Shown in pieces: positions 12,401 to 23,300 of a stretch of 64,000 nucleotides of DNA; position 1 is the stretch's first letter, and every line of letters starts with the position of its first letter. Origin of the DNA: Bombus terrestris. Taxonomy: Eukaryota > Arthropoda > Insecta > Hymenoptera > Apidae. Location of the stretch: NCBI RefSeq assembly GCF_910591885.1, contig NC_063272.1:8568364-8632363 (forward strand). The letters are read 5' to 3'. The notes under the pieces are model-generated. The model was not told the origin of the DNA and searched no databases. It saw nothing but the letters and a program-made list of their open reading frames with translations. A program made the position numbers and the translations under genes.

Positions 12401-15400
12401 CATTCTCCTTTTCTCTTCACACCACGCTATTGATCATATTTCTTCGCTAAAGAGAATAACAACTGACCGCAGCCAGCAACTTGTCTGCGTTATATTAATT
12501 CCTGCTCTGGTAGCAACAGCCCAGAATTTCAAAGCAACAAATTCTCGTTCAACTCAAATGAAACGCGACTCGAAACTATACTATGTACATATATACATAC
12601 ATACATTACCGCGAACTTTTGTTACTTTGTACTCGTCTACGGTTTACGTTTAACATGTCGCAACAATTAACCAGATTTCGTTTTTATTATTCTAAGTTGT
12701 CCGTCGTCCTTGTCTTTTGATCTTTCGTTTGATTATACGTTTCGTTACGACCATTGCTACTTGGCTTGTCTTTCTTTTTTTTTTATTCGTCTTCTTGTCC
12801 GTCCATACGCTGTACACGTTGTCTACTAATGCCGCAGGGAACAGAACGCTTTGTGACTTGTGTCAGGCAAAATATCAGCGGAAGCAGAGCCGCCACAAGG
12901 AGCGCAGGATCGTCGAACACGAAGCAGCCGAAGAACTCGATGGTACACACGTGAAGACAGACAAAGAGAACAATTGAGTTGCCGACCCGATTTCTTTTTT
13001 CTTTACCGTTCTACCAATTTAGAATATGTTGCAGATAGTTCATCCAAGATATTCATGTTCCGTGTGCACTACCCAGAACTCCAGCACCATTCACATACAT
13101 TTTTGTCCATATTTTTGCAAATACAATTTTACCAGTGAAATACAACACCGTACATTTTTATCTAATTTCTTTTTTAAAGTGCATGATTTTTTCAGATGGC
13201 CACTGCGGTATTTTTTATTCGCAACAAAATTTTTATTCGTTTAATCGCCGAATAATCTAACCACTGCCTTTCGTTTTAAACGTACACGTGTATGTACGAA
13301 CTTTTATCAACGTCACAATTTTACCAGGCCAATTTTTTCCCTACATTTTATTACACGTTCACAATATCACACAGGTGTACCTGCACGATTAGATAGCATG
13401 AGAACATTATAGAAACAGGAAGCAAAAACCACCATAGTTACCATTTAGAGACGACCAGCATGCTAACCATTTTGTTTGTCCGAGTTTTATTAGATTTAGT
13501 ATATGATCGCAAGCTGAAACCATACGAATCTGTTCATCGTTGTTATTTTTTCGTTAGAGCTAGTTTCCCTCCCATAGATAAGGCCCGGAGAACGCTTTTT
13601 TAGATGATCCAATCAGTAAAATCGATCGATTCATCTTATCATCATAGATCGCAGTACTTCGAGTAGATATCTCTTCGATCTGTTCGTGAATTTTATAACG
13701 ATATAGTCTCCCTTTAGATGCCGAAGACTGCGAGCAATGCATGGGGATTCTCGAAGAATTGGAGAACATTGACGATGATTGCGACAGACACGGTATCACG
13801 TTCGTGAAGACGCAAGTGAGTATAAAAATGTCTGAATAATTTATTTCTGGATAAATAAAATATTTCGTTAGTATAGAAAATATAGAAGAATTTATATTAG
13901 AAATACATATACATAAAATATATGAAATATTTTAGAAATTTGGGCCTCCAGTCGGGATATAAATGAGAAATTTTTATGACATTTTTGTAGGATTACAAGG
14001 TGGCAGAAGATTATGGTGTCACGGAATTCCCGGTATTGGTATATTTCGAAAATCAAATACCAAATGTGTTCGAAGGTTCGCTACTTTCTTGTTAATACAA
14101 CACTACGTTTCTTTGTATTATATCATATTATTTGAGATATTTGTTTGTAAAGGTGATTTAAAAGTAGAAGAAGAGGTTCTGCAGTGGTTGATTACCCAGA
14201 AGACAGAGGATCGAATAGAATTAATTACCAGAGTAATGTTAGAGACGTCTGTTGAAGAGACTCAATATCTCGCGGTCTATTTCTGTAAGTTCTATAGTAT
14301 TTTTTATAATCATTTAAATAATATACGATATAATACATAAAATTAATGTAATATTCATATAGAACGAAAACAAAATTACAATGTTACGTTGTAGATAAAG
14401 TAAACTGCCATATATGCGAGGAGATTTTGGAAGGATTAGAAAAGATCGACGACGAATGCGATGTATTTGGTATTCAGTTAGTAAAAATTCAGGATCCTCA
14501 GCTGGCCAAACGGTATTCCATCAAAACCTTCCCTGCCTTAGTTTACTTCAGAAATGGCAATCCTCTTTTGTTCGAAGGTCTCTAAAATTTTCCTTGCAAC
14601 ATTATCAGTTCAATTACACAAAATCGTTTGCATCTTTAAGAATTTACTATTGCATTTACCAGGTGATTTACAAAACGAGGAATCAGTTCTCGAATGGCTG
14701 ATCGATGACGATAACCGAGAACTAGCGGACGAAATTGAATCTGTGAACGAGAGGATGCTGGAAAGACTTCTCGATGAATCACCATTCTTAGCTGTTTTCT
14801 TTTGTAAGTATCACAGAATTTGGTAAGTTTTGACGAAGCTAGTTTCACTTAAATCGGTTAATTTAATCAGACGACGAAGACTGCCCCGAGTGTGACGAAA
14901 TTATGGAAGCTTTGGAGAAAATCGATGGTGAAGCGGACTTATTCGGTATTGATTTCGTGAAGGTTCTTAGTACGGAAGCCGCAGAGAAATTTGGAATTCT
15001 GAACGTTCCATCTCTGGTTTATTTCCGCAAAAAGACGCCCCTCATCTACGATGGCGATCTCACTCAAGAAGACAAGATTCTACAATGGCTAACTTCTCAG
15101 GATGTGTTCGAAATTAAAAATGAAATCGAAGAAGTTAACAAAAAGATGCTGGACAAACTGTTAGACGAAAACGAGTTCCTTACTGTCTTTTTCTGTAAGT
15201 AGAGAAGGAACATCCTTGTATTAGATCATGTTCTTAATATTCCCAATTTGACTTCTAGATAAAAAAAAATCATATTAATTATTCTAGATGAACACAATAG
15301 TAAAGAGAGCGAAGAAGTGAACGAGAAGTTGGAGAACATCGACGGAGAAACAGACAATTTGGACATTACATTCGTCAAAATGGCTGATCCAAGATACGCC

Positions 15401-15746
15401 AGGAAATGGGGCGTTACCAAGCTTCCTGCCATCGTTTATTTCCGCAAAAGATTCCCCAGTATCTATCGAGGTAAAACTCTTCTTTCTATATCAAGAAGAA
15501 ACTATGAATATTTTCAATTTCTAATCGCAACTTTCCTAAACAATTTTCCTCTAACCAGGTGATCTACACAAAGAACAAGACGTGTTGGATTGGCTGCGCA
15601 AGAACAGGTACCGTCAACCGGAGCTGAACATCTACATGTATATGCTGATCGCGATCACAGTCCTGTTTGCCATGTACACCGGCTTCTTGTTGTCCTGTTT
15701 CCGGTCAGAACCAACAGCGCCCACGCCGCATCCGAAACAAGCGTGA
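295..15746 (+). CDS. Multi-thioredoxin-domain membrane protein, 3' part with alternative terminal exons
   Basis: This entry describes the whole locus, which starts left of the window. Exons alternate between type A and type B. Type A begins Tyr-x-x-x-C-x-x-C and runs to a 'VYFR...' strand and a split Gly codon. Type B begins Gly-Asp/Asn-Leu, has a 'VLxWL' helix and ends at a 'LAVFF' strand with a split Tyr codon. Together they rebuild a thioredoxin fold, with the B-exon strand followed by a CxxC as in 'FYAPWCGHC' of protein disulfide isomerases. Every boundary is phase 1, so modules can be skipped or swapped without a frameshift. Candidate terminal exons are 295-497, 1935-2257, 3814-4142, 12838-12977 and 15559-15746. 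The family suggests a secretory-pathway protein, and membrane anchoring is supported by two of the tails. I do not recognise a named orthologue, and redox activity is inference. Confidence 0.85.
498..1934 (+). other. Intron or 3' UTR of exon 1, no further exon seen
   Basis: AT-rich noncoding sequence between two candidate terminal exons. The first part should be the 3' untranslated region of the 295-497 exon. A TA-rich stretch lies near 1245-1300. Small open frames here have no coding character. Confidence 0.5.
1935..2257 (+). CDS. Alternative terminal exon 2: polyacidic (calsequestrin-like) tail
   Basis: A CGCAG acceptor at 1931-1934 is followed by GT then GAT codons, so a preceding G gives Gly-Asp. 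From 1937 to 2164 there are 76 consecutive codons that are all Asp, Glu or Asn. They are followed by a basic segment (KNKKLNKALKNILDKGKG) and a final TTKEAEEDFT before TGA at 2255-2257. The frame has no ATG. The 5' part is a GAT microsatellite, but codons mix GAT, GAC, GAA, GAG, AAT and AAC and stay in one frame, which suggests coding selection. Thioredoxin-fold domains followed by an acidic tail is the layout of calsequestrins, which bind Ca2+ in the ER lumen. Calcium binding here is inference. Confidence 0.7.
1937..2164 (+). repeat. GAT/GAC trinucleotide tract
   Basis: Imperfect (GAT)n tract with GAC, GAA and AAT variants. It is nearly uniform at the 5' end and more degenerate at the 3' end. 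It is contained in the acidic terminal exon and probably varies in length between alleles. Confidence 0.9.
2258..3813 (+). other. Intron or 3' UTR between terminal exons 2 and 3
   Basis: Contains AATAAA-like sites shortly after the acidic exon (near 2305) that could end that isoform. It also holds a pyrimidine-rich stretch just upstream of the 3814 acceptor. No other exon could be supported. Confidence 0.45.
3814..4142 (+). CDS. Alternative terminal exon 3: Lys-rich basic tail
   Basis: A TTACTGCAG acceptor is followed by GC GAC GGC, giving (G)DGCFYIGMGGKSAKPK and about 108 residues to TAA. The tail has a Cys-Cys pair (YQCCPAK), many Lys in KVAK/KVTK/KDKGK patterns, and an aromatic end, KYLNWLW. 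It has no membrane segment and does not resemble a type-B module. Codon use is rich in C and G at third positions, unlike the AT-rich surroundings, which supports coding. Its strong positive charge contrasts with the negative tail of exon 2. Function unknown. Confidence 0.72.
4143..9349 (+). other. Long intron with a TIR element and AT-rich sequence
   Basis: A 5.2 kb interval between terminal exon 3 and the next type-B module. It contains an inverted-repeat element (4283-4811), a purine-rich tract (about 5820-5990), a 16-bp palindrome (6822-6837) and a TTTA tetranucleotide run (about 8068-8093). At 5681 an acceptor-like TAG is followed by Gly-Asn-Leu and then a stop, possibly a dead module start. 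I see no supported exon. Confidence 0.5.
4283..4811. mobile_element. Non-autonomous DNA transposon-like element with imperfect terminal inverted repeats
   Basis: GAACACAGGGTGTTCCAC at 4283-4300 matches the reverse complement of 4794-4811 (GTACACAGGATGTTCCAT) at 15 of 18 positions. The about 530 bp between them encode nothing recognisable. A short open frame at 4435-4722 shows no family motif. The class and target duplication are unresolved. Confidence 0.45.
9350..15746 (+). CDS. Main thioredoxin-domain chain and C-terminal membrane anchor
   Basis: Exons are 9350-9481, 10276-10599, 11138-11326, 11406-11543, 13718-13815, 13991-14075, 14153-14284, 14395-14577, 14663-14803, 14871-15194, 15288-15470 and 15559-15746. 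Each internal module is a multiple of three (the 98+85 nt pair together) with phase-1 ends. CxxC pairs are CKQC, CEQC, CHIC and CPEC in the third to sixth type-A segments. The segments at 10276 and 15288 lack them. A cis-Pro-like position is kept (FPALVYF, LPAIVYF, VPSLVYF). The last exon has the type-B start GDLHKEQDVLDWL, then a membrane segment (MLIAITVLFAMYTGFLL) and a short cytosolic tail ending HPKQA. Two modules are fused A+B exons, one type-A segment is split by an extra intron. Confidence 0.88.
11806..12348. mobile_element. piggyBac-like MITE with TTAA target duplication
   Basis: CACTAGAACTACC at 11806-11818 and its exact inverse GGTAGTTCTAGTG at 12336-12348 bound the element. Direct TTAA copies flank it at 11802-11805 and 12349-12352. 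TTAA duplication with short perfect terminal repeats is the hallmark of the piggyBac superfamily. The 543-bp interior has no transposase frame and holds an AT dinucleotide run near 12134-12162. Confidence 0.82.
12134..12162. repeat. AT dinucleotide microsatellite
   Basis: Uninterrupted alternating TA run inside the piggyBac-like MITE. Confidence 0.9.
12838..12977 (+). CDS. Alternative terminal exon 4: short charged tail with CxxC
   Basis: The acceptor GCCGCAG at 12831-12837 is preceded by a long T-rich tract. The exon reads (G)NRTLCDLCQAKYQRKQ, then an Arg/Lys/Glu-rich tail ending KTDKENN and TGA. If spliced from the type-A exon ending at 11326, the first codon is Gly, as in the other terminal exons. 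If spliced from 11543, it would be Trp. The Gly-Asn start and CDLC motif favour the first reading. It would give a soluble isoform without membrane anchor. Confidence 0.6.
12978..13717 (+). other. Intron, nothing further seen
   Basis: AT-rich interval after terminal exon 4 and before the split type-A exon at 13718. The first part may be 3' UTR of the short isoform. No motif or exon stands out. Confidence 0.5.
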
Positions 15747-15995
15747 TAAAAGAAAAGAACGTGATAGGAAAAGAAAGAAAGGAACGAAAGAGTTGAGACT
15801 CATGAATTGTTGCTGCTGCGCGAATGTGCGTTGTTGTTGTTGTTGATCCGACTCGCTTTACGTAAGATTGATTAGCGGCCGTTCGTCCGGAACGAACGAC
15901 TCGTACCAAAGCTCGACGATTCTACGGGGGATGACGATGAAACCTGTCTATGTACTTCTCTTTTTGCTTAGACGATGAACGAACGATTTAAAAGA

Positions 15996-16015
15996 AATAA
16001 ATAAATAAAATAAAT
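15996..16015 (+). terminator. Clustered AATAAA polyadenylation signals
   Basis: Overlapping AATAAA hexamers about 250 nt after the stop of the long isoform. A further AATAAA at 16447 could serve a longer 3' UTR. Confidence 0.6.
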
Positions 16016-17420
16016 AACGTATACTTTGCACCGTAATGGGTTCAAGTTGTCCGTGAATTCCGTGAGCGCGTGGTATGCTTGCTCAACGTGGACCAAATCC
16101 ATCGATTTTCTATAGGAGATTTTAGACCTCTGTCAAATTGAAAAAGGCGCGAACGTGTTGCGAGCGTACACGAGGCAACGTTTCGCGGGAGTTTACTCGA
16201 CTATAATATTCCAAGCGAATTACCAATTATGTTAGCGTATAAGCTATATACAGTTATACATTATAAGTATACGTTTGCCATAATGTCTCTTAGTTCGCGT
16301 GCAAATTACCGTACGGCGACAACGTTGTTTGATATTCTTTTATTGTATTGCTTTGTAACGATAGAGATATTATATTGTATCGTATTCCATTTCACTTTGT
16401 ATTAACTTTTGCTGACTCGATGATTTTTTGCTGCGTTTTTAGAGTGAATAAAACTGATCGACACATGTGTACATTGTTATTTTGCTGATGTTCATGGAAT
16501 GTTGCTAGCCAATTCGATCGACAAGCAATCTATGGTTTCTTTTATTTCTTTCTTTTTCTTTTTTCGTACGTGTTCTTGTAACGTTAACTGTCACCGTCGA
16601 TTAGTATTGACAGTGGTCTTGTTCTTTGTCTCGAGTGATCACCTTTGGTCCACGTGTAATTAATTGTTCGCGAAGATGATCATCGATAATCCGTACGTCC
16701 TTTTGACGATGGATCGCCGTCGATATCTTCTGAATAAAACAAAAGGATAAAGATGTACACGAGACGGGTGAATATTGCCTATCGATGCTCATATAGTCAA
16801 GGGAAGGCAAACGATGTTAACACGATCATCAGGAATAAAGAGCAAATCCTTGGACCAATTCCAAACTGCTTAAAGTGCTACTTCTGTCTGCCAATTGTAC
16901 ATAATATAATAGTGTGAACGATGCATTATATAAAAAAAGAATACGACGACTCTTTTCCTTTTACTTTATGTTTCATGTTCTTCTTCTTTTTTGTGCTCTT
17001 GTTCTTTTTTTCTGTTCATGAAAATCTGCATCTTATTAATCTTGAAACTTCTTGATCCTAAAATCATATATTTTTCTGTTTCCAACTTATGGATTTTGAT
17101 CTAAGAAAGTTTTAAGATTAATTAATTTTCGGAAGTTAATTTTTTTTAATATATCTTTGAATTAGAAACTTCTGTAATTAAGGCATATATATATATATAT
17201 CTTTGAGAAAAATTGAATTTTTTAAATACAACAGGGATCACATTAATTGTGTCACTGCGTACATTAATTGCCCTATAATTAGTTACGTCATTCATGTCAA
17301 TTATTACAACATATTTACTGTTAACAGTACGAAAAGCAAAGTGCTTTCAAGGTAAATTCAAATTTCAAATTTCCCGCCTGTGCATTAAGTAGCAAGAATT
17401 GCGGTCAACTTCAAGCTTAA

Positions 17421-17427
17421 CTTTTCG
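17421..17427 (+). promoter_or_regulatory. Possible 5' TOP-like transcription start of RpL7
   Basis: CTTTTCG about 55 nt upstream of the ATG is a C followed by pyrimidines, the signature of ribosomal protein mRNA starts. No TATA box is seen. This is inference from family behaviour. Confidence 0.3.
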
Positions 17428-17476
17428 ACAGTTGTGAAGTGATCAACGATCGAGAACTTCTTTACATTGTGGAAGG

Positions 17477-19314
17477 ATGGCGGATACGTAAGTCCTGTTC
17501 TAAGTCATAATAAAATCTAAAAACATCAATAATTAATACCATCCTAACATTTACGAAATATATTATTAATCATTCTTTTGAAGTTCTTTGTTATATTTAT
17601 ATTATAATTTTTGTTTTTTTGTACAAGAATGAAGAATTATTACTCGAAGCTGACAAGTCATACTGTTGATCAATATAAAACAATTCATATTTCATCATAC
17701 ATATTAAAAGTTATATTAATTCTTTAATGAAACATGAATTGTTATCTTGCATCAAATTAAATATCTATTATAATTATAATAATACTATAATGATAGTTAT
17801 ATTCCTTAATAGCATAACCTATATTATAACTTAACCTAACTTATTATATCATAAGCTCTGTATACCATGCGACTTGTTGAGATTTATGTGAACAAAATAT
17901 GTAATTTCTAACTTTGGTTAATAATTTTGTACATAGGAAGAAGGAAACCGAGCCCGCAGCAGCTAAAAAGCTGCCGGCAGTGCCGGAATCAGTCCTTAAA
18001 AGAAAGAAAACTCGTGAAGCAGTACGAGCTGCACGTCTTCAAATATCGATTAAGGTAGCTTTTGGAACTGTACTTTATATTTTTTTATTAAATGAATGCT
18101 TCAAATTAGTGGAAATGATTAAATAAATTTTTTAATTTTAGCAACGCGCGAGTCGATATCTGAAAAGAAAACTAATCTTTAAGAATGCCGAAAAATATGT
18201 GAAAGAATATAGAATGGAAGAAAGAGACCAAATCAGATTGGCAAGACAAGCTAAGACTCAAGGCAACTATTACATCTTTAACGAAGCACGTCTGGCATTT
18301 GTTATCCGTATTCGGGGGTAAATATAATTCCTAGCACACTGAAGTTATGATTAAAATTTATGTATAGTACAGTAATCATTTTATATTATTTTAGTGTGAA
18401 CCAAGTTTCTCCTAAAGTACGTAAAGTACTTCAGTTGTTCCGCCTGAAACAGATCAATAATGGCGTATTTGTGAAACTGAACAAGGCAACAATTAACATG
18501 CTCCGCATCATTGAACCATATATCACATGGGGCTATCCAAATCTAAAATCAGTTAGAGAATTAATCTATAAAAGAGGATTTGCCAAAATAAATAGGCAGC
18601 GTATTCCTATTACAAGTAATTCAATCATTGAAAAGAAACTTGGTTAGTATTAGTCTAATTTATTGTTGTCATTAGAAAATTAGTTAAAATTAATTTATTA
18701 CATTTGACAAGTCCATGGGAGTCGTATTTCTTACTCTATTGCTCCCTTCCATCTTGTCAAAAAGTAAGAGAATCTTTGAAAAACTTTTTCGTATACTTTA
18801 CGTTTAGGTTTGCGACGATTCGCACATTTTATAATCACATTAAACAATTCTTTTTTTCAATATTTACTGCGATAGTAATATGGGAAATAAATTATTACAG
18901 GTCGCTCTGGTATTATTTGTATAGAAGATTTGATCCACGAAATATTCATGGTCGGACCAAAATTCAAGTTTGCAAGCAATTTCTTATGGCCATTTAAGGT
19001 ATATACATTTTTGACTGCTCAAATGTCGACATAGGCATGGTTGTGGAAATATTCATTATTCTATTAACCTCCTACTATGTCGTAAAATAATACGAGTTTC
19101 TCTTTATGGAATACATGTAATTTTGCATTCCTTAGTCAAATTCAAACATTTCATTTAATAATCGTCTATGTTACATTATTAATCTGAACCTTCTTGCCTT
19201 TAGCTCAACACACCTAGTGGTGGATGGCGTAAAAAGACTAACCACTACGTTGAAGGTGGCGATTTTGGTAATCGTGAAGACAAAATCAATGAACTCCTCA
19301 GGAGAATGATTTAA
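17477..19314 (+). CDS. RpL7: 60S ribosomal protein L7 (uL30)
   Basis: Six coding exons (17477-17487, 17937-18054, 18142-18317, 18395-18642, 18901-18998, 19204-19314) give 253 residues, the usual length for L7. The N-terminus is MADTKKETEPAAAKKLPAVP, an Ala/Lys-rich eukaryotic extension. The L30 core follows, with conserved segments FVIRIRGVNQVSPKVRK, ITWGYPNLKSVRELIYKRG and GIICIEDLIHEIF. The C-terminus is the typical GGWRKKTNHYVEGGDFGNRE with INELLRRMI. The protein is a component of the large cytosolic ribosomal subunit and contacts 5S and 28S rRNA. AATAAA signals follow at 19334 and 19345. Frame and splice sites are consistent throughout. Confidence 0.97.
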
Positions 19315-19333
19315 ATTTATAAAGATCTTGATA

Positions 19334-19350
19334 AATAAAAGTTTAAATAA
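19334..19350 (+). terminator. RpL7 polyadenylation signals
   Basis: Two AATAAA hexamers 20-36 nt after the RpL7 stop, in line with the very short 3' UTR of ribosomal protein mRNAs. Confidence 0.7.
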
Positions 19351-20302
19351 AACCTGTTATATCGTGTCATATTTTACCTATTGTCCCCTTTTTGTAAACT
19401 TATTTGTGTAATGTACTAAATACAACTATAGTATATGTACTCCTTATCCGTTAATTATTTCTTATTTGACGATTTTTGAATATCAAATAACGCGTTAATA
19501 CAAAGAATTCCATAATGCGTAAATATATAAATGTGATTGTTATTTATTGCTATAATCGGAAAGTTTTCTCTTTGAGAATGTTAAAACATAAACGCATGCG
19601 CTGAAATATATCGAATAATCTGTGATGCTCTATGAGAGATGGCTCCATGCTCATACTTACTACAATGTGAGAATGGTGTGTCAAGGCAAAGTGCACTGGT
19701 TCGAATCTTGTTCCAGAGATTTTGGATAAAATATTTTATTTTCCAACAGAATATCATTTTCAATGTAAAAGAAAAGTTTTTTAATAAATACTGGTAAGTC
19801 CGTTACAGAAAGATTGAAAAATCATTGAATGTTACAATTAAGTGACAAACTTTCTCGCATATAGTATTAAACGCCTAACCTTATCTTATCATTAATAAAA
19901 GGGTGTGATTAATAATAAAAGAATAAATTTTTATATCATTACAATCAATATTTCATACGAAATTAACAAGTCTGTCCCACGTGTGTGTCTCAAGAAAATG
20001 ACAGTTTTTACGGCTTTTTGGACTAGATTATAAAAAGCGCATTTCACCGTCGCACATTCTATGTTCGAATCCTGCCCATATCAATTTTATGTTAATAAAT
20101 CATAGACATTTTTTTCATATTGTAAAATGTTCTAAAATAATAACAAAAAAAATATGTAGTATTTTAAATATAGAGTTCTAGAAGAATATAGAAAAATTTA
20201 TTGATCTAATACCCTCTTGGTCCTATACTGTATAATATTTAAGATTACATAATATTTTCAATATTTTCTATATTTTTAATATTCAGTTAGATCATAGTAA
20301 TA
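19351..20302. other. Intergenic region RpL7 to GTF3C2-like gene
   Basis: AT-rich. It contains two GTTCGAATC-like strings (about 19693 and 20074) that recall tRNA B boxes but do not fold into tRNAs. It includes the promoter and 5' UTR of the following gene, with no clear core element. Confidence 0.5.
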
Positions 20303-23300
20303 ATGAGCAAAAAGACTGTGGATTCTGACCCTTCATCTGATGGTATGAATTCAGCTATTACTAAATCTATTCATTCATTATCTGATAATACAAGGAAGTT
20401 AATGGTTTTTCCTAATATATTACAAAATATTTGTCTCAGTGATTCTATAGGAAAAAGTAAGTTAATCATTACCACAATTTAGAATAAAATAAGTATCTTT
20501 TTATTTATAATTTAATGTTCTGTTGCAGATGGAAACATAATGTCTGAATCAGAACTTATAAAGGAAGAACATAAAGATTTTGAGATTTCCACACCCAGTG
20601 GATATCCAAACTCAAACATTGTGATAAAACCAATCACTGTCATAAAAATTAATAAAAATAATCCAGCAAATAATGCAGATAACGAAAATTTAAAAAGTGC
20701 AACAGAAGTGCCTAAAATTAATACAAATGAAGAAAAATTAGAACTAAAATCAAATCACACAAAGAAAATGCAGAATCTTAATAATAGTAGAAGGAAAGAG
20801 AAGGGTAGCACAGAAGTAAGTAACTCCATAAATATTTCAAGAAATCAGAGAAAATCACAAGAACTAAAATGTACTGCTAAAACCTTAGAAAATAATCAAA
20901 CTACCTCAACTGATGTACCAAAGTCTCAGAGAGATGATATAAGATCAGAACAAAGTACTAGTAAAAGATATTTAAGTGAAAGTTTAGAAGAGAATAAGGA
21001 GACAAAAGCAGAATATGAAATTGATGGAAATTTACTTAATAAACCTGAACATGTTTATAAACGAACTAAATGTGATGATTATATTACAGTATATAAAAAA
21101 GAAATTCCAGACAAAAGAAAAATGAGTTCTTGTAATACAGAATCAAAACAAGCAGTAATTTCTAATACTTTATCAAATAAAACTGAAACAACTGATGTTG
21201 TTCATTACATTAAATGTAAAAAACAAGAGCTTGAAAATGAAGCTGATGAAAGGAATATAATTACACTTGATTCACATAAATCTTCTACTTCTGTTACACC
21301 AGTTGTGACAAAATGTTCATTGCCTTTGAATTCCTCTAATACTTCTGAAAATTATTGTAATGTTATAAATAGTGAAGGAATAATGAAGGACGATTATAAA
21401 AATGAAATAAATAATAAAAATTTGGAATGTAAAAATTTAGAAAGTATAGGGTTGAATCATAAGAATGATAATGAAGTACAAATGAAATCAATGAGTACCT
21501 CTGTGCTTGAATTTGAAAATGAAGGATCTAGAAAGTTAGGAGATGAAAATCTAAATGTTAAAGATACAAGTGTTAATGAAGATAGAATCAATTCATCACT
21601 TATAACATCAAATACTTCATTAAATCAAGAAACTTTAAACACAGATTCAATATGTCAAAATAATAGCAATCAAACTTTGACGGTTAGACCAGTAGTAAGA
21701 AAAAGAGGAAGACCTAGAAAAATTCTGCTTACAGTGCAGAAAACTGCAGACATTTCAAATAAGGAATCACAAGAAAACTTAGGGGTTTTACAAAAAATGA
21801 ATGATATCTCTATTGAAGAAACGCCTGTTCATAGTAACAGACATAATGAAGAATCATATAATTTTAGTAATAACGATGACATAGATGATAATAACAGCAC
21901 TGAAGGTAACATTCTTAACTCAATTACTATTTAAAAAAGTGATAGATCATAAGATACATCTGCAGGTAATCCAGATACATCTACAAGTAGAGGAAGAGGA
22001 AGAGGAAGAGGAAGAGGAAGAGGAAGAGGTAGAGGTAGAGGTAGAGGTAGAGGTAGAGGCAGGGGTAGAGGCAGAGGCAGGGGTAGAGGTAGAGGGTCAT
22101 CTTATTCTGCATTAGATACTGAGTATATAGAAAATTCGGAGGGACCAATTACTATAGAAGAAAACTCAAATGAAAGTAGTACTGTAACTCGTGCATCAGA
22201 AGTAAGTTTTATATAAAATATTGGAACTATATGTCATTCTCAAATTACATAAATATATGTTTTTCTATTTCAGGTAAATTTTGTGACTTGCGCCAAATGT
22301 GAAGAAGATATATTAAAAGTCAACTGGGATTCACACAATCTGCGCAAGCATAATTATATGAGTTGGAAAAAGGACGATGAACCTATTGTAAATATAAGAT
22401 TAATATAAATAAATTTGTAAACTTATTATCCTATTTATTAAAGAATTTTGTTTTCAGGACTTCGAAAATAATATTAAACTATGGAGAAAAGTATTAATGA
22501 CTGCTATTCAAAAAAGAAGGGGTCAATTGTGCTGCGAAAAATGCGGTGCTGTAAAGCGTAGTGCGAACGGTTTTATATCTCATATGCAATTTTGTGGAAA
22601 ATCAGAAGAAGTATGCAATTTTTCAATTAGAATTTGAAACGTAATGCAATGTAACTATACATACAATAATCTTTTTACCAGGAAAGGCAAGCTTTGATGG
22701 TAAGTTGCCCTATCTGTGGTGCTGTTATGATGCCATCTTCTATGGAAATGCATGAAAGGGTACATAGGCAAACAGAACGAAATAAAATAAATGAATTGCA
22801 ATTAAATACTGCTACTAATGAAAGAACAAAACGCAAAGCTGCAGAAAAGTAAGTTATATAAACTGGAAGTTTATTAAAATTTAAATTAAATAAAAATATT
22901 CATATAGCATTATAATTACAGAGCAATTTCAAAAATTTCTGAATTTACTGAGCTTGTCAAAGACAGCAATTTACCGCCTGAAAAGAAAATGAAGCCTGAC
23001 TCTTCTTTGCTGGTATATTACTTTTTTAAAAATATCTTTACCTAAAAAAAAACCTAATTTACCAAATGAATAACTATATAAAACTAACATTACAGAAAAG
23101 TTTGATCAAAATGCCTGAACATAAAAGACCTATACCATCTGTGTGGAAAGGCATGTGGAAGAAAGTATTATCTTCAGGGGGAACAATAAATTGTCGTCAA
23201 GTAGGCTGTACTTATACATGTTCCTCTCTTGAAGATATGTGTGAACATGTTTCTAAGTGTAACTTCACTCCTGAGGAGGTATATATTACAATAATACTAA

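Larger units (their letters stand above)
11544..12837 (+). other. Intron carrying a piggyBac-type MITE
   Basis: Noncoding interval between a type-B exon and the alternative terminal exon at 12838. About 540 bp of it is a TTAA-flanked miniature element. Nothing else is recognisable apart from AT-rich runs. Confidence 0.6.
15747..17476 (+). other. 3' UTR of the thioredoxin gene and intergenic region to RpL7
   Basis: The sequence after the stop at 15746 holds clustered AATAAA sites at about 15996-16015 and one at 16447-16452, likely alternative polyadenylation signals. From about 16500 to 17400 the sequence is AT-rich, with a TA run near 17186. The RpL7 promoter must lie at its right end. Confidence 0.6.

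Noticed and set aside
19680..19705. GGTTCGAATC, a tRNA B-box-like string
   Set aside because: The surrounding bases do not form a T-arm stem or a cloverleaf, and no A box lies at the right distance.
20068..20092. GTTCGAATCC, another B-box-like string
   Set aside because: No paired T-stem or acceptor stem around it.
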